64,000 nucleotides of DNA from Collinsella sp. An268. Lineage in GTDB: Bacteria > Actinomycetota > Coriobacteriia > Coriobacteriales > Coriobacteriaceae. Both the position numbers and the translations under genes were made by a program. Shown piece after piece: positions 15,803 to 24,650 of the stretch. The notes under the pieces are model-generated. The model saw nothing but the letters and a program-made list of their open reading frames with translations, was not told the DNA's origin and ran no database searches. Location of the stretch: positions 186,001-250,000 of the forward strand of contig NZ_NFJH01000001.1 of assembly GCF_002159765.1 (NCBI RefSeq), given 5' to 3'. Within the stretch, counting starts at the first letter, position 1. Every line of letters begins with the position of its first letter.

Positions 15803-16315
15803 GTGAGCCTGAAAGTCGATCGCGGTCGTACCCGCTCCCGCAGCCAGGCCATACAGCTGCTCTTCCAGGCCGAGGCGCGCGATGTGCCGCTGGATGAGGT
15901 CCTGGAAGGCGATTACGTGCTTTCCGGCGACCGTCCGCTCGAGGAGTACGCGCGCGTGCTCGCGTGCGGCACGTACGCGCATCTCGATGAGATAGATGCC
16001 GTTCTCGATGGCGCGCTCAGCAATTGGAGCATGCCGCGTCTTCCCGGCACGGACCGCAACCTCATGCGCATCGCCATCTACGAGATGCGCTACGCCGAGG
16101 AGCGCATCGAGGACGCCGTCGTCATCAACGAGGCGGTCGAGATCGCCAAGGCCTACGGCACCGACGAGTCCGCCAAGTTCGTGAACGGGGTGCTCGGGCG
16201 CATCGCGCGGAGTGACGAGAGCGTCTTCTCACCCGTAGCGGCAGATGCGGACGGCGCGCCTGCCGACGAGCCCGCCGATGCGGACGCCGCTTCGGCCGAT
16301 CAGGCGGAGGCTTAA
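15803..16315 (+). CDS. nusB: Transcription antitermination factor NusB
   Basis: This 170-residue all-helical protein binds boxA RNA with NusE (S10) in rRNA antitermination. The family pattern is clear: RSQAIQLLFQAE at the N terminus, then the RNLMRIAIYEMRYAE and VVINEAVEIAKAYGTDESAKFVNGVLGRI helices (the latter at about 113-141). A C-terminal Ala/Asp/Pro tail of about 28 residues is additional to the typical length of 130-150. The GTG start lies 3 bases after the Asp23 stop and has an AAGGAG site inside that gene's 3' end. Confidence 0.95.
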   Translation: MSLKVDRGRTRSRSQAIQLLFQAEARDVPLDEVLEGDYVLSGDRPLEEYARVLACGTYAHLDEIDAVLDGALSNWSMPRLPGTDRNLMRIAIYEMRYAEERIEDAVVINEAVEIAKAYGTDESAKFVNGVLGRIARSDESVFSPVAADADGAPADEPADADAASADQAEA

Positions 16316-16320
16316 GGCCC

Positions 16321-16590
16321 ATGGCAGAGTCGACCGTCAACACCTTTGAGGACATCACGGCGCGCCTGGATGAGATCATCACCACGGTGCGCTCGAAGGA
16401 CACGTCGCTCGAGCGGAGCCTCGACCTGTTCGATGAGGCCATACGGTTGGGCTCCAAGGCGGTCGAGCTCGTCGACAGCTTCGATATGAGTCCCTCCGAG
16501 GCCGCCATGCTCGAGGACGCCCAGAAAGAGCCCGTCGATGCGCAGGGCGCGACTGCCGACGGCGCATCCGAGGCGCGGGGCGCTCGATGA
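16321..16590 (+). CDS. xseB: Exodeoxyribonuclease VII small subunit
   Basis: This 89-residue protein is the small subunit of exonuclease VII. The core helix pair is at about 7-60 (FEDITARLDEIITTVRS, then SLERSLDLFDEAIRLG), matching the family. The last 30 residues are Ala/Asp/Gly rich. It sits 5 bases after nusB and overlaps tlyA by 4 bases. The large subunit gene xseA, which usually lies just upstream, is absent from this window and must be elsewhere. Confidence 0.92.
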   Translation: MAESTVNTFEDITARLDEIITTVRSKDTSLERSLDLFDEAIRLGSKAVELVDSFDMSPSEAAMLEDAQKEPVDAQGATADGASEARGAR

Positions 16591-17390
16591 AGAAGGTCCG
16601 GCTGGACGATGAGCTTATCGCACAGGGCATCTGCGCCGACCGCGCGGATGCCCTGCGCTTGTTGATGGCTGGTGCGGTCTCCGCCCGCGGCGAGCGCCTC
16701 ACCTCGCCGGGTATGAAGGTCGCATCCGGCATTGAGCTGCACGTGAAGGGGCGCACGCCCTACGTGAGCCGCGGCGGCGTGAAGCTCGCGGGGGCGCTCG
16801 ACACGTTTGCAATCGACCCCGCGGGGCTCTCTTGCCTCGACGTCGGCTGCTCCACGGGCGGATTCACCGATTGCCTCCTGAAGCGCGGCGCGAAGCATGT
16901 CGTATCGGTCGATGTGGGGCGCGCGCAGTTCGACTGGTCTTTGCGCAACGACGAGCGCGTCACGCTGCTCGAGCGCACGAACGTCGTCGACGTGCCGGCG
17001 CTCGGCTACGCCGGCACGGTCGACCTTGCCGTCTGCGACGTGTCGTTCACGAGCATCGCGCGCGTGCTGCCGGCGGTGCTCGAGACGCTCGGACCTGCCG
17101 GCGGCTTCCTCACGCTCGTCAAGCCGCAGTTCGAGGCCCCGTCTCACGAGGTGGGGGAGGGCGGCATCGTGCGCGACCCCGCCGTTCGGCGGCGCGTGCT
17201 CCTCTCGGTCGTCTCCCTGTTCGACGAGAGCGGGCTCGACCCCGTCGACGTGTGCGTATCGCCCATCACCGGGGCGAAGGGCAACGTCGAGTACTTCCTG
17301 TGGGGCAAACGGGGTATGCTGGAACCTAAGGGTTCGGCGGCCCGCGCGCGGCACGATGCGCGGCTGAGGGGGAAGGTGGCGACGCTATGA
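16587..17390 (+). CDS. tlyA: TlyA family rRNA 2'-O-methyltransferase / hemolysin A-like
   Basis: This 267-residue protein has an N-terminal S4 RNA-binding domain (about 1-60, with RADALRLLMAGAV and the VSRGGVKL junction) and an FtsJ-like methyltransferase domain. The SAM-binding motif is LDVGCSTGGFTDCLL near residue 88. In mycobacteria TlyA methylates 16S and 23S rRNA and influences capreomycin susceptibility; the older hemolysin name is not supported here. It overlaps xseB upstream and nadK downstream by 4 bases each, so translation is coupled. Confidence 0.95.
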   Translation: MKKVRLDDELIAQGICADRADALRLLMAGAVSARGERLTSPGMKVASGIELHVKGRTPYVSRGGVKLAGALDTFAIDPAGLSCLDVGCSTGGFTDCLLKRGAKHVVSVDVGRAQFDWSLRNDERVTLLERTNVVDVPALGYAGTVDLAVCDVSFTSIARVLPAVLETLGPAGGFLTLVKPQFEAPSHEVGEGGIVRDPAVRRRVLLSVVSLFDESGLDPVDVCVSPITGAKGNVEYFLWGKRGMLEPKGSAARARHDARLRGKVATL

Positions 17391-18241
17391 GGGTGCTGCT
17401 CGTACCCAATTACGGTAGGTCGGAGGCCGTGGAGAGCGGCCTTATGCTCGAGCTCTGGCTGACGCGCCAGGGCGTCGACGTCATCTGGGCGCCCGACCAT
17501 CGCCAGCAGGTGGCCGATCCGGTTGACCCGGAGGGCTGCGGGCTCGTCATTTCGCTCGGAGGCGACGGCACCCTCCTGCGCGCGGCCCGTATCGTCGGCT
17601 ACCGGGAGATACCCCTTCTGGGCCTCTCATACGGGCACGTCGGATTCCTCACCGCCGCGAGCCCCGACGAGACGGATATCCTGAAGGTCGTGTCTGACGC
17701 GCTGGCGGACGAGCTGCATGTGAGCCGTCGCGCGACGCTCTCGTGCAGGCTCTTCTCCGAGGGTGACGACGAGCCGGTGTACGAGGCGTTTGCCTTAAAC
17801 GACCTGGCGCTCACACGCGGCCCGCTCTCAGACATGGTCTCGTTCGATATGACGGTATCCGGGCACCATATCGATCGCTTGCGCGGCGACGGCGTCGTCG
17901 TGTCGACGGCGACGGGGTCCACGGGCTACGCCCTCTCCGCCGGAGGGCCCATCGTGAGCCCGGAGTTCACCGGCATGGTATGCGTGCCCATCGCCCCCCA
18001 CACCATCCAGGCGCGCGCCTTTCTCACCGCGCCCTCCGATGTGATAGAGCTCTCGTTGGCCACCGACCGCCCGTCGGTCCCCGCCGTCTCCGTCGATGGC
18101 CAGTACTATCGGGGGGATGCCCCCATCAACCGCGTCGTGGTCGCGCGCGGCCCCGGCGACGTGCTTCTGCTCGACTACGGTCCCGAGAGCTTCTACAACT
18201 CGGTGAGCCGCGTGTTCTACGGGGTGCGCCATGATCGATGA
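17387..18241 (+). CDS. nadK: NAD kinase
   Basis: This 284-residue enzyme phosphorylates NAD to NADP. The diagnostic SLGGDGTLLRAAR motif is near residue 55, NDLALTRG near 140, and the STATGSTGYALSAGGPIVS nucleotide loop near 173-191. Length is normal. It overlaps tlyA by 4 bases and recN by 11 bases; tlyA-nadK-recN is a conserved order in many actinobacteria and firmicutes. Confidence 0.97.
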   Translation: MRVLLVPNYGRSEAVESGLMLELWLTRQGVDVIWAPDHRQQVADPVDPEGCGLVISLGGDGTLLRAARIVGYREIPLLGLSYGHVGFLTAASPDETDILKVVSDALADELHVSRRATLSCRLFSEGDDEPVYEAFALNDLALTRGPLSDMVSFDMTVSGHHIDRLRGDGVVVSTATGSTGYALSAGGPIVSPEFTGMVCVPIAPHTIQARAFLTAPSDVIELSLATDRPSVPAVSVDGQYYRGDAPINRVVVARGPGDVLLLDYGPESFYNSVSRVFYGVRHDR

Positions 18242-19865
18242 GCTGCACGTCACGAACCTCGCCCTCATTCGCGAGGCGGATCTCTCGCTCTCGAGCGGCC
18301 TCACGGTCCTCACCGGCGAGACCGGCGCGGGAAAGACGGCGCTGCTCTCCGCCCTGAAGCTCCTGCTCGGCGAGCGCTCGGACGCATCGCTTGTGCGCGA
18401 GGGCGAGGCGAGCGCCCAGGTCGAGGCTCGCTTCTTCAACGGGGCGCACGATACCGAGGGCTTCACCGTGACGAGGCGCATCGGCAGCGACGGGCGCTCC
18501 CGCGTGCGCATCGACGGGGGTCTCGGCAGCGTCCGGGAGCTCGCGGCGCGCACCGCCCCCCTCATGGATCTCTGCGGCCAGCACGAGCACCAGCGCCTGC
18601 TTGACGCGGCGACCCATGTGGGCATGGTCGATGCATGGGCGCATGCGGGCATCGCCGGCGCGCTCGAAGCATACCGCCGCGACCTCGCGGCGGCCCGGGC
18701 GGCCGCGCGTGAGCTCGAGCGCGTCGAGGCGGCGGCGCGGACGGAGGGCTTCCAGCTCGAGGACGCTCGCTTCGCCGTCGACCGCATCGACGAGGTGGGC
18801 CCCCTGGAGGGCGAGCTCGAGGAGCTGGAGGAGACCCTGCCGCGGGCCGAGCACGCGGAGGCGCTCGCCGCATGCGCCCACGAGGCGAGCGAGGCCCTCT
18901 CCGGTGAGGGCGGCGCGCTCGACCCCCTGAACGGGGCCATAGCCGAGCTCTCCCGCATGGGGGGCGTCGACGGGAAGCTCGCCGAGTTCGCCGACACGCT
19001 CTCCGGCGCTGCGATCACGCTCGAGGACGTTGCCGCCGACCTCAGGCGCTATCGCGACAGCGTTGACTTCGACCCGGAGGAGCTCGCATGCCTGCAGGAG
19101 CGCTACGCGGCGCTCAAGGGGCTGCTCAGGCAATTCGGGCCGCGTATGGAGGACGTCTTCCGGAGGCGTGCGGAGGCTTCCGACCTGCTCTCGCTCGTGT
19201 CTGACGGGGAGGTGCGCATCGCCCGCGCGCGCCGCGCCGTGGACGAGGCGGAGGCCGCGCTCGCGCAGTCCGCGAAGGCGCTGAGCCGCGCCCGCAACGC
19301 GGCGGGCCCCCGGTTCTGCCGGGAGGTGGGGCGTCAGATGGCCCGCCTCGAGATGGGTCGCGCGGAGCTCGTGTGGGAGGCGCGCAGGCTCCCGCGCGAA
19401 CGGTGGAGCGAGGCCGGTCCCGATGCCTGCGAGCTCCTGTACCGCACGGGTCCCGGTCTCACGCCGCGCCCCTTGAGGCGCATCGCCTCGGGAGGCGAGC
19501 TCTCCCGGGTCATGCTCGCCTCCATGGTCGTGCTCGGTGAGGCCGACGGCGTCGACACGCTCGTCTTTGACGAGGTCGATGCCGGCGTGGGCGGTGCGGT
19601 GGCCCGCTCGCTCGCGGCGGTGCTCGCCGATCTCGCGCGCACGCACCAGGTCATCGTCGTCACCCATGTGGCGCAGGTGGCCGTCGTCGCGCACGAGCAC
19701 TACGTCGTCTCCAAGTCCGCAGACGATGTCCCCGTGACCGTCATCGAGCCGGTTTGCGGCGAGGACCGCGTGCGCGAGGTCGCGCGCATGCTCTCCGGCG
19801 ACGTGGGCGAGGCGTCGCTCGCCCACGCCCGCCAGATGCTCGCCGATGCCGGCACCCTTGCCTGA
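18231..19865 (+). CDS. recN: DNA repair protein RecN
   Basis: This 544-residue SMC-like ATPase acts early in double-strand break repair. Walker A is GETGAGKT (residues 29-36), the Q-loop/CGQHEHQRL segment lies near 110, and a long Ala/Arg/Glu-rich coiled coil fills the middle. Near the C terminus come the ABC signature SGGELSRVMLA and the Walker B region TLVFDEVDAGVGG. Size is typical (about 550). The ATG overlaps the end of nadK. It ends this operon; the next gene, rpsO, has its own leader. Confidence 0.96.
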   Translation: MIDELHVTNLALIREADLSLSSGLTVLTGETGAGKTALLSALKLLLGERSDASLVREGEASAQVEARFFNGAHDTEGFTVTRRIGSDGRSRVRIDGGLGSVRELAARTAPLMDLCGQHEHQRLLDAATHVGMVDAWAHAGIAGALEAYRRDLAAARAAARELERVEAAARTEGFQLEDARFAVDRIDEVGPLEGELEELEETLPRAEHAEALAACAHEASEALSGEGGALDPLNGAIAELSRMGGVDGKLAEFADTLSGAAITLEDVAADLRRYRDSVDFDPEELACLQERYAALKGLLRQFGPRMEDVFRRRAEASDLLSLVSDGEVRIARARRAVDEAEAALAQSAKALSRARNAAGPRFCREVGRQMARLEMGRAELVWEARRLPRERWSEAGPDACELLYRTGPGLTPRPLRRIASGGELSRVMLASMVVLGEADGVDTLVFDEVDAGVGGAVARSLAAVLADLARTHQVIVVTHVAQVAVVAHEHYVVSKSADDVPVTVIEPVCGEDRVREVARMLSGDVGEASLAHARQMLADAGTLA

Positions 19866-19901
19866 CGTGGGCATTCTGTGCATCCGGGCAGGTTGTGGTA
19901 G

Positions 19902-20006
19902 TATATCGAGCTGTTGGATTACCCGATCCTAGAGGTGCGCTGCACCGGCGGCCTCCCGGTTCGGGCGGATACGTGGGGGAGACCCCGCACAAGAGAAAGG
20001 TGAAAC
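19902..20006 (+). promoter_or_regulatory. rpsO leader with promoter-like box and three hairpins
   Basis: A TATATC box (19902-19907) without a good -35 marks a likely promoter in the 141-base gap after recN. The leader then holds three successive stem-loops: 19934-19938 with 19942-19946, 19955-19958 with 19962-19965, and GTGGGGG 19973-19979 with 19983-19990 (one bulged G). The last ends 4 bases before the ribosome binding site. S15 represses its own translation through leader structures in several phyla; that this leader does so is inferred. Confidence 0.5.
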
Positions 20007-20285
20007 ATGACTGTTTCCAAGGAGCGCAAGGCGGAGCTCACCGCCGAGTTCGGCAAGAACGCCCAGGACACCGGTAACCCCAAGGTTCAGGTTGCCATCG
20101 CCACCGAGCGCATCCGCGAGCTCACCGAGCACATGAAGATCCATCCGAAGGACTTCCACACCCGCCGCGGTCTGCTCATGATCGTCGGTCGCCGTCGTCG
20201 TCTTCTGTCCTACATCAAGAAGAACGACATCGTCGAGTACCGTGAACTCATCGCGAAGCTCGGCATCCGCGACAACATCCAGTAA
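20007..20285 (+). CDS. rpsO: 30S ribosomal protein S15
   Basis: This 92-residue primary-binding protein of the 30S platform contacts 16S rRNA helices 20-22. It has the four-helix family layout with the DTGNPKVQVAIATERI segment near residue 20, HPKDFHTRRGLL near 45 and GRRRRLLSYIKK near 60. It is slightly longer than the common 89 residues. AAAGGTG precedes the ATG. The gene is separated from pnp by a terminator, although rpsO-pnp is a classical pair. Confidence 0.98.
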   Translation: MTVSKERKAELTAEFGKNAQDTGNPKVQVAIATERIRELTEHMKIHPKDFHTRRGLLMIVGRRRRLLSYIKKNDIVEYRELIAKLGIRDNIQ

Positions 20286-20298
20286 CGTCGTGCATGCG

Positions 20299-20321
20299 GG
20301 AGCCCCATCGGGGCTCCTTTT
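20299..20321 (+). terminator. Terminator between rpsO and pnp
   Basis: A perfect 8-bp stem, GGAGCCCC (20299-20306) with GGGGCTCC (20310-20317), closes an ATC loop and is followed by TTTT. The short T run suggests partial read-through into pnp. Confidence 0.75.
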
Positions 20322-20352
20322 CATGTAGGGGCCGAAAATGCGGTCCTACACC

Positions 20353-20406
20353 GTTTCGGGGAGCGCCCCCGAAACCCGAGAGGTCCCGGCAGAAGGGCTG
20401 TCGGGA
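20353..20406 (+). promoter_or_regulatory. Two tandem hairpins in the pnp leader
   Basis: Hairpin one is a perfect 9-bp stem (20353-20361 with 20367-20375, loop AGCGC). Hairpin two is a 9-bp stem with one G-U pair (20384-20392 with 20398-20406). They lie between the rpsO terminator and the AGAGGAG site of pnp. In enterobacteria a leader stem of pnp is cut by RNase III and then used for PNPase autocontrol; whether this leader does the same is inference. Confidence 0.6.
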
Positions 20407-20420
20407 GTGAAAGAGGAGAA

Positions 20421-22682
20421 ATGGCACTCGTATCAAAGACCTTCGAACTGTACGGCAAGACCTATACGCTTGAGAGCGGCGAGCTTGCCAAGCAGGCAAC
20501 CGGCGCCGTACTCGTCAAGCAGGGCGACACGACCGCCCTCGTGACGGTCGTCGTCTCCAAGGAGCGCAAGAACTACGACTTCTTCCCGCTCACGGTCGAT
20601 TTCAACGAAAAGCTCTATGCGGCCGGCCGCATCCCGGGCGGCTACCTCAAGCGCGAGGGCCGTCCCACGGAGAAGGCCACGCTCACTGCGCGCATGATCG
20701 ACCGTCCCATTCGCCCGAGCTTCCCCGAGGGCTTCCGCAACGAGGTGCAGATCGTCGCGACCTCGCTCGTGGCCGATCAGACAAACCCGATCGACGTCAT
20801 CTGCACGATGGCCGCCTCGCTCGGCCTCACCTTGGGCGGCGTGCCGTTTGAGGGTCCCCTCGCGTGCGTGCGCATCGGCCGCAACGTCGAGACCGGTGAG
20901 TTCATCGTGAACCCCACCTACGAGGAGCGCGAGAACTCCGACCTCGACCTCGAGCTCGCCGGCACCGCCGACTTCATCTCCATGGTGGAGGCGGGCGCCG
21001 ATGAGGTGACCGAGGACGACATGCTCGCCGCCATGAAGTTCGGTCAGGAGGCCATCGGCGCCTTCTGCCAAGCTCAGCGCGAGTTCGTCGAGGAGTGGGA
21101 GCGCGTGAACGGCGCGATCGTGGCCAAGGAGTACATCCTCGACGAGCCGGTTCCCGAGGTTGAGGAGCGCGTCTTCGCGCACTACGACGAGATGGCGGCG
21201 GCGCTCGCGGATGCCGACAAGCTCTCCCGCATCGCCAAGGTGGACGCCCTGAAGGAGCGCATCCGCGCCGAGTTCTCCGAGGAGGAGCAGCTCGCCTGGG
21301 AGCGCGAGATCCCCGTCAACCTCAAGAAGCTCGAGAAGAAGGCCATGCGCACCATGGTGGTCGAGACGGGCGAGCGCGTCGACGGCCGCCGTGCCGATGA
21401 GATCCGTCCCATCATGGTGAAAGGCAGCTATCTGCCGCTCGTCCATGGTTCCGGCCTCTTCCAGCGCGGTCAGACCCAGGTGCTCTCCGTCCTCTCGCTC
21501 GGCATGCTCAACGAGGCCCAGCGTCTCGACACCATCGAGCCCGTCGACGGCAAGCGCTACATGCACCAGTACAACTTCCCGCCGTTCTGCACCGGCGAGA
21601 CCGGCCGCATCGGCTCCCCGAAACGCCGCGAGATCGGCCACGGCAACCTCGCCGAGCGCGCGCTGCTGCCCGTGCTTCCCGATGAGAAGGAGTTCCCCTA
21701 CGCCATCCGCGTGGTCTCCGAGGTCATGGAGTCCAACGGCTCCTCCTCCATGGCGTCCACGTGCGCGAGCTGCCTCGCCCTCATGGACGGCGGCGTGCCC
21801 ATCAAGCGCCCCGTCTCCGGCATCGCCATGGGCCTCATCCAGGAGGAGGGCAAGACCGTCGTCCTCTCCGACATCCAGGGTCTCGAGGACTTCCTCGGCG
21901 ACATGGACTTCAAGGTGACCGGCACCGAGCGGGGCATCACGGCGCTCCAGATGGACAACAAGGCGACCGGTCTCACCTTCGAGATCCTCGCCCAGGCCCT
22001 TCAGCAGGCCAAGGAGGGCCGCGCCTTCATTCTCGGCAAGATGCTCGAGGTCGTGCCCGCCCCGCGCGAGTCCACCCGCGAGACCGCGCCCCGCATCTCC
22101 ACGATCGAGGTTCCGGTCGATAAGATCCGCGAGGTCATCGGCAAGGGCGGCGAGACCATCCGCGCCATTCAGGACGAGACGGGCGCTTCCGTCGACATCC
22201 ATGAGGACGGCACCGTCTACGTCGGCGGCGTGGGCTCCTCGGTCGAGGACGCAATCGATCGCATCAAGCTCATCGTCAAGGAGCCCGAGGTCGGTGAGGT
22301 CTACGACGGCCGCGTCGTGACCATCCAGTCCTTCGGCGCCTTCGTGCGTCTCTTTGGGAACAAGGACGGACTCCTCCACATCTCCCGCGTCGCGCAGGGT
22401 CGCGTCGAGCGCGTGGAGGATGTGCTCAACGTGGGCGACGAGGTCAAGGTCAAGATCATCGAGATCGACGACAAGGGAAAGATCTCGCTCGACCGTCTCG
22501 ATAAGCCCGAGGCACCGGCGGGTTCCGGCAACGGCGCCTCGCATGACGACGGTCGCGGTTTCGGCGGCCGCCCGCGCCGCGATTCCAAGGACCGCGAGCG
22601 CCGCGGTCACGGCGACCGTCCGCGTCGTCCCGGTGACAACGGCGGCAGCGGCCGCGTTCCGCGCCGTCACCACGAGGCGTAA
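20421..22682 (+). CDS. pnp: Polyribonucleotide nucleotidyltransferase (PNPase)
   Basis: This 753-residue phosphorolytic 3'-5' exoribonuclease degrades mRNA. Two RNase PH-like domains are separated by a helical domain: the first opens with ATGAVLVKQGDTTALV, the second holds the active region near residues 340-520 (QRGQTQVLSVLSLG, FPPFCTGETGRIG, SDIQGLEDFLGDMDFKV). A KH domain follows (EVIGKGGETIRAIQDETGA), then an S1 domain (GRVVTIQSFGAFVRL). The C-terminal tail of about 55 residues is rich in Gly, Arg, Asp and Ser. Start has AAAGAGGAG. A long palindrome separates it from the convergent aroQ. Confidence 0.98.
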   Translation: MALVSKTFELYGKTYTLESGELAKQATGAVLVKQGDTTALVTVVVSKERKNYDFFPLTVDFNEKLYAAGRIPGGYLKREGRPTEKATLTARMIDRPIRPSFPEGFRNEVQIVATSLVADQTNPIDVICTMAASLGLTLGGVPFEGPLACVRIGRNVETGEFIVNPTYEERENSDLDLELAGTADFISMVEAGADEVTEDDMLAAMKFGQEAIGAFCQAQREFVEEWERVNGAIVAKEYILDEPVPEVEERVFAHYDEMAAALADADKLSRIAKVDALKERIRAEFSEEEQLAWEREIPVNLKKLEKKAMRTMVVETGERVDGRRADEIRPIMVKGSYLPLVHGSGLFQRGQTQVLSVLSLGMLNEAQRLDTIEPVDGKRYMHQYNFPPFCTGETGRIGSPKRREIGHGNLAERALLPVLPDEKEFPYAIRVVSEVMESNGSSSMASTCASCLALMDGGVPIKRPVSGIAMGLIQEEGKTVVLSDIQGLEDFLGDMDFKVTGTERGITALQMDNKATGLTFEILAQALQQAKEGRAFILGKMLEVVPAPRESTRETAPRISTIEVPVDKIREVIGKGGETIRAIQDETGASVDIHEDGTVYVGGVGSSVEDAIDRIKLIVKEPEVGEVYDGRVVTIQSFGAFVRLFGNKDGLLHISRVAQGRVERVEDVLNVGDEVKVKIIEIDDKGKISLDRLDKPEAPAGSGNGASHDDGRGFGGRPRRDSKDRERRGHGDRPRRPGDNGGSGRVPRRHHEA

Positions 22683-22701
22683 TCGCATATAGCCTTGGTA
22701 A

Positions 22702-22738
22702 AGACGGGCCCGTGAGATATCAACTCACGGGCCCGTCT
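22702..22738. terminator. Bidirectional terminator-like palindrome between pnp and aroQ
   Basis: A perfect 15-bp inverted repeat (22702-22716 with 22724-22738) with a 7-base loop lies between convergent genes. Neither side has a clear T run. Its position and stability suggest termination or 3'-end protection for both strands. Confidence 0.65.
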
Positions 22739-22815
22739 GCTATGTGGCGCCACCGTGCGAGAAGACCGGCACTTCGGCGTTATTTATGGTACGCGTTACG
22801 GTTAGCCCGACTCAA

Positions 22816-23253
22816 TCAGTCTTGAAGCCGGTCACGTAGAAGCTCGAGGGCGTGGCGGTACCCGAGGAGCCCCTCTCCGGTCACCCGGGCGAAGCAGGCC
22901 ATGCCCGCATACGACACCTGGCGGAACTCCTCGCGCGCATCGACGTCGGAAATGTGCACCTCGACGGCGGGGATCGCGACGGCCTTCAGCGCATCGAGGA
23001 TGCCGATGCTGGTGTGCGTATAGGCGGCGGGGTTTATGACGATACCGTCCACGGTTCCGTACGCATCCTGGATCTTGTCGATGATGGCGCCCTCATGGTT
23101 CGACTGGAACACCTCGACCTTGGAGAACCCGAGCGCTCGACCGGCGTCTTGGCAGATCCGCACGAGCGTTTCGTAGGATTCGGTGCCGTAGATGCCGGGC
23201 TCGCGTATGCCGAGCATGTTGAGGTTGGGGCCGTTGATGACCAGTGCGCGCAT
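22816..23253 (-). CDS. aroQ: 3-dehydroquinate dehydratase, type II
   Basis: This 145-residue type II enzyme converts 3-dehydroquinate to 3-dehydroshikimate. The NGPNLNMLGIREPGIYG opening supplies the catalytic Arg17 and Tyr22. SNHEGAIID, NPAAYTHTS (active-site His) and EVHISD follow in the usual order. The start at 23253 has an excellent AAGGAGG site on the minus strand; an in-frame ATG further upstream lacks one. It is the last gene of the leftward aromatic cluster, 92 bases after the aroE-aroK fusion, and may be read through from it. Confidence 0.97.
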   Translation of the reverse strand: MRALVINGPNLNMLGIREPGIYGTESYETLVRICQDAGRALGFSKVEVFQSNHEGAIIDKIQDAYGTVDGIVINPAAYTHTSIGILDALKAVAIPAVEVHISDVDAREEFRQVSYAGMACFARVTGEGLLGYRHALELLRDRLQD

Positions 23254-23345
23254 GAGGCTCCTCCTTCCGGTGCGGCTGCGATCGGGCACATCCCGCGCGG
23301 CGGGGCCCGCTCACGGCCGCATTTCCGATTCGAAACGATAGACCG

Positions 23346-24650
23346 CTAGATGTCCGACAGGGCGTCCCGGACGCTTTGGGCGGTCGCCGCGGGCGTCGCG
23401 CACGACGCGACGACGGCATCGGCCCAAGCCCGATAGAGGGGAAGGCGCCGCTCGGCGAGCGCGGCGATGCCGTCCCGCTGGGTGACGGGGCGCCCCTTGC
23501 TCGAAAGCTCGTCCAGCGGGCGATCGAGCATGACGATACGCGCGTTCTGGTGCAGAAGCCCGTAGTTCTCGGGGCGGGCGACCACGCCGCCGCCGCACGA
23601 GATAACGAGGGCGCTGCGCGCGGCGACGCGCCCGAGGACGGCGGTCTCCTCGATGCGGAACGCGTCCTCGCCGTGCGCTGTGATGTAGTCGGCGCAGCTC
23701 GTGCCCAGAGCGCGCTCGAGCTCGGCGTCGATATCGACATGCGGGCGGCCAAGGAGGCGCGCGAGCTCGGCGCCGACGCGGGTCTTGCCCGCACCGGGCA
23801 TGCCGATGAGCGCGATGTTCTCCTCCGCCGCATCGAGCGCGGCGGTCACCGCGCGGATGCGCTCGAGCGAGACGACCTCGCCGGTGTAGCGCTCGACGGC
23901 GGCCGCGGCCTGCGCGACGAGCATGAGCAGCCCGCCGATGGCGGGGATGCCCCGGCGCTCCGCCTCCATCATGAGGCCGGTGCGGGCGGGGTTGTAGACG
24001 ATATCGACCACCGCCTCGAGCGCCGGGAACGCGTCGAGGGGCCAGACGGAGGCGGGGCAGTTGGGGTACATGCCCATCGGCGTCGCATTGACCACGAGCG
24101 CGGCGTCCCGGTATGCGTCGAGCTCGTCGTACGTGGCGCTGGGATAGGCCGACGCCGCGCCGGCGTCCTCGGCGCTCTCCGGGGTGCGGCAGACCGCGAC
24201 CGGTTCCATCTTAAGATCGCCCAGCACGACCATGCAGGTGGAGCCGGCGCCCCCGTGACCGCCGAAGACGAGCGCGCGCTTGCCGGCCAGGTCGAGGCCG
24301 AGCGCCTCGACGAGCATCTTGAAACCGTAATAATCGGTGTTGTCGCCGCGGAGGCGCCCGTCGGCGAGGCGCGTCACGGTGTTCACGTTGCCGAGGCGCC
24401 GGGCGATGGGGGAGAGCTCGTCCACGATCTTGGCCGCCGCCTTCTTGTAGGGGATGGTGACGTTCACGCCCTCCCACTCGTCCCCGCGCAAAAAGGCCTC
24501 CACGCATGCGGGCTCCCGCTCGAAGCGAACGTAGTCGAGCCCCGCGAGCTCGCGATAGATCGCGGGCGTGTAGCTGTGGCCGAGGGTCCGCCCGAGCACC
24601 CCGTACGGGCGCGGGGCGCAAGCGCGCGCGTTGGCGTTCTCACCGGGCAT
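23346..24650 (-). CDS. Fused shikimate dehydrogenase / shikimate kinase
   Basis: This 434-residue protein joins two successive shikimate steps. The N-terminal AroE domain (about 1-265) shows LGHSYTPAIYREL at the shikimate site, the catalytic Lys in NVTIPYKK, NTDYYGF, a GGHGGAGS dinucleotide loop and NATPMGMYP. The C-terminal AroK domain (about 270-434) has Walker A GMPGAGKT, VDIDAELE, FRIEETAVL, SCGGGVV and RRLPLYRAWAD. All key residues are present in both halves. The HSYTP variant of the usual HSLSP is a feature of several anaerobe SDHs. It starts directly after the pheA stop. Confidence 0.95.
   Translation of the reverse strand: MPGENANARACAPRPYGVLGRTLGHSYTPAIYRELAGLDYVRFEREPACVEAFLRGDEWEGVNVTIPYKKAAAKIVDELSPIARRLGNVNTVTRLADGRLRGDNTDYYGFKMLVEALGLDLAGKRALVFGGHGGAGSTCMVVLGDLKMEPVAVCRTPESAEDAGAASAYPSATYDELDAYRDAALVVNATPMGMYPNCPASVWPLDAFPALEAVVDIVYNPARTGLMMEAERRGIPAIGGLLMLVAQAAAAVERYTGEVVSLERIRAVTAALDAAEENIALIGMPGAGKTRVGAELARLLGRPHVDIDAELERALGTSCADYITAHGEDAFRIEETAVLGRVAARSALVISCGGGVVARPENYGLLHQNARIVMLDRPLDELSSKGRPVTQRDGIAALAERRLPLYRAWADAVVASCATPAATAQSVRDALSDI

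Noticed and set aside
16587-17390. Hemolysin role for the TlyA family gene
   Set aside because: The protein has an S4 domain and an FtsJ-like methyltransferase domain, no pore or secretion features, so rRNA methylation is the better call.
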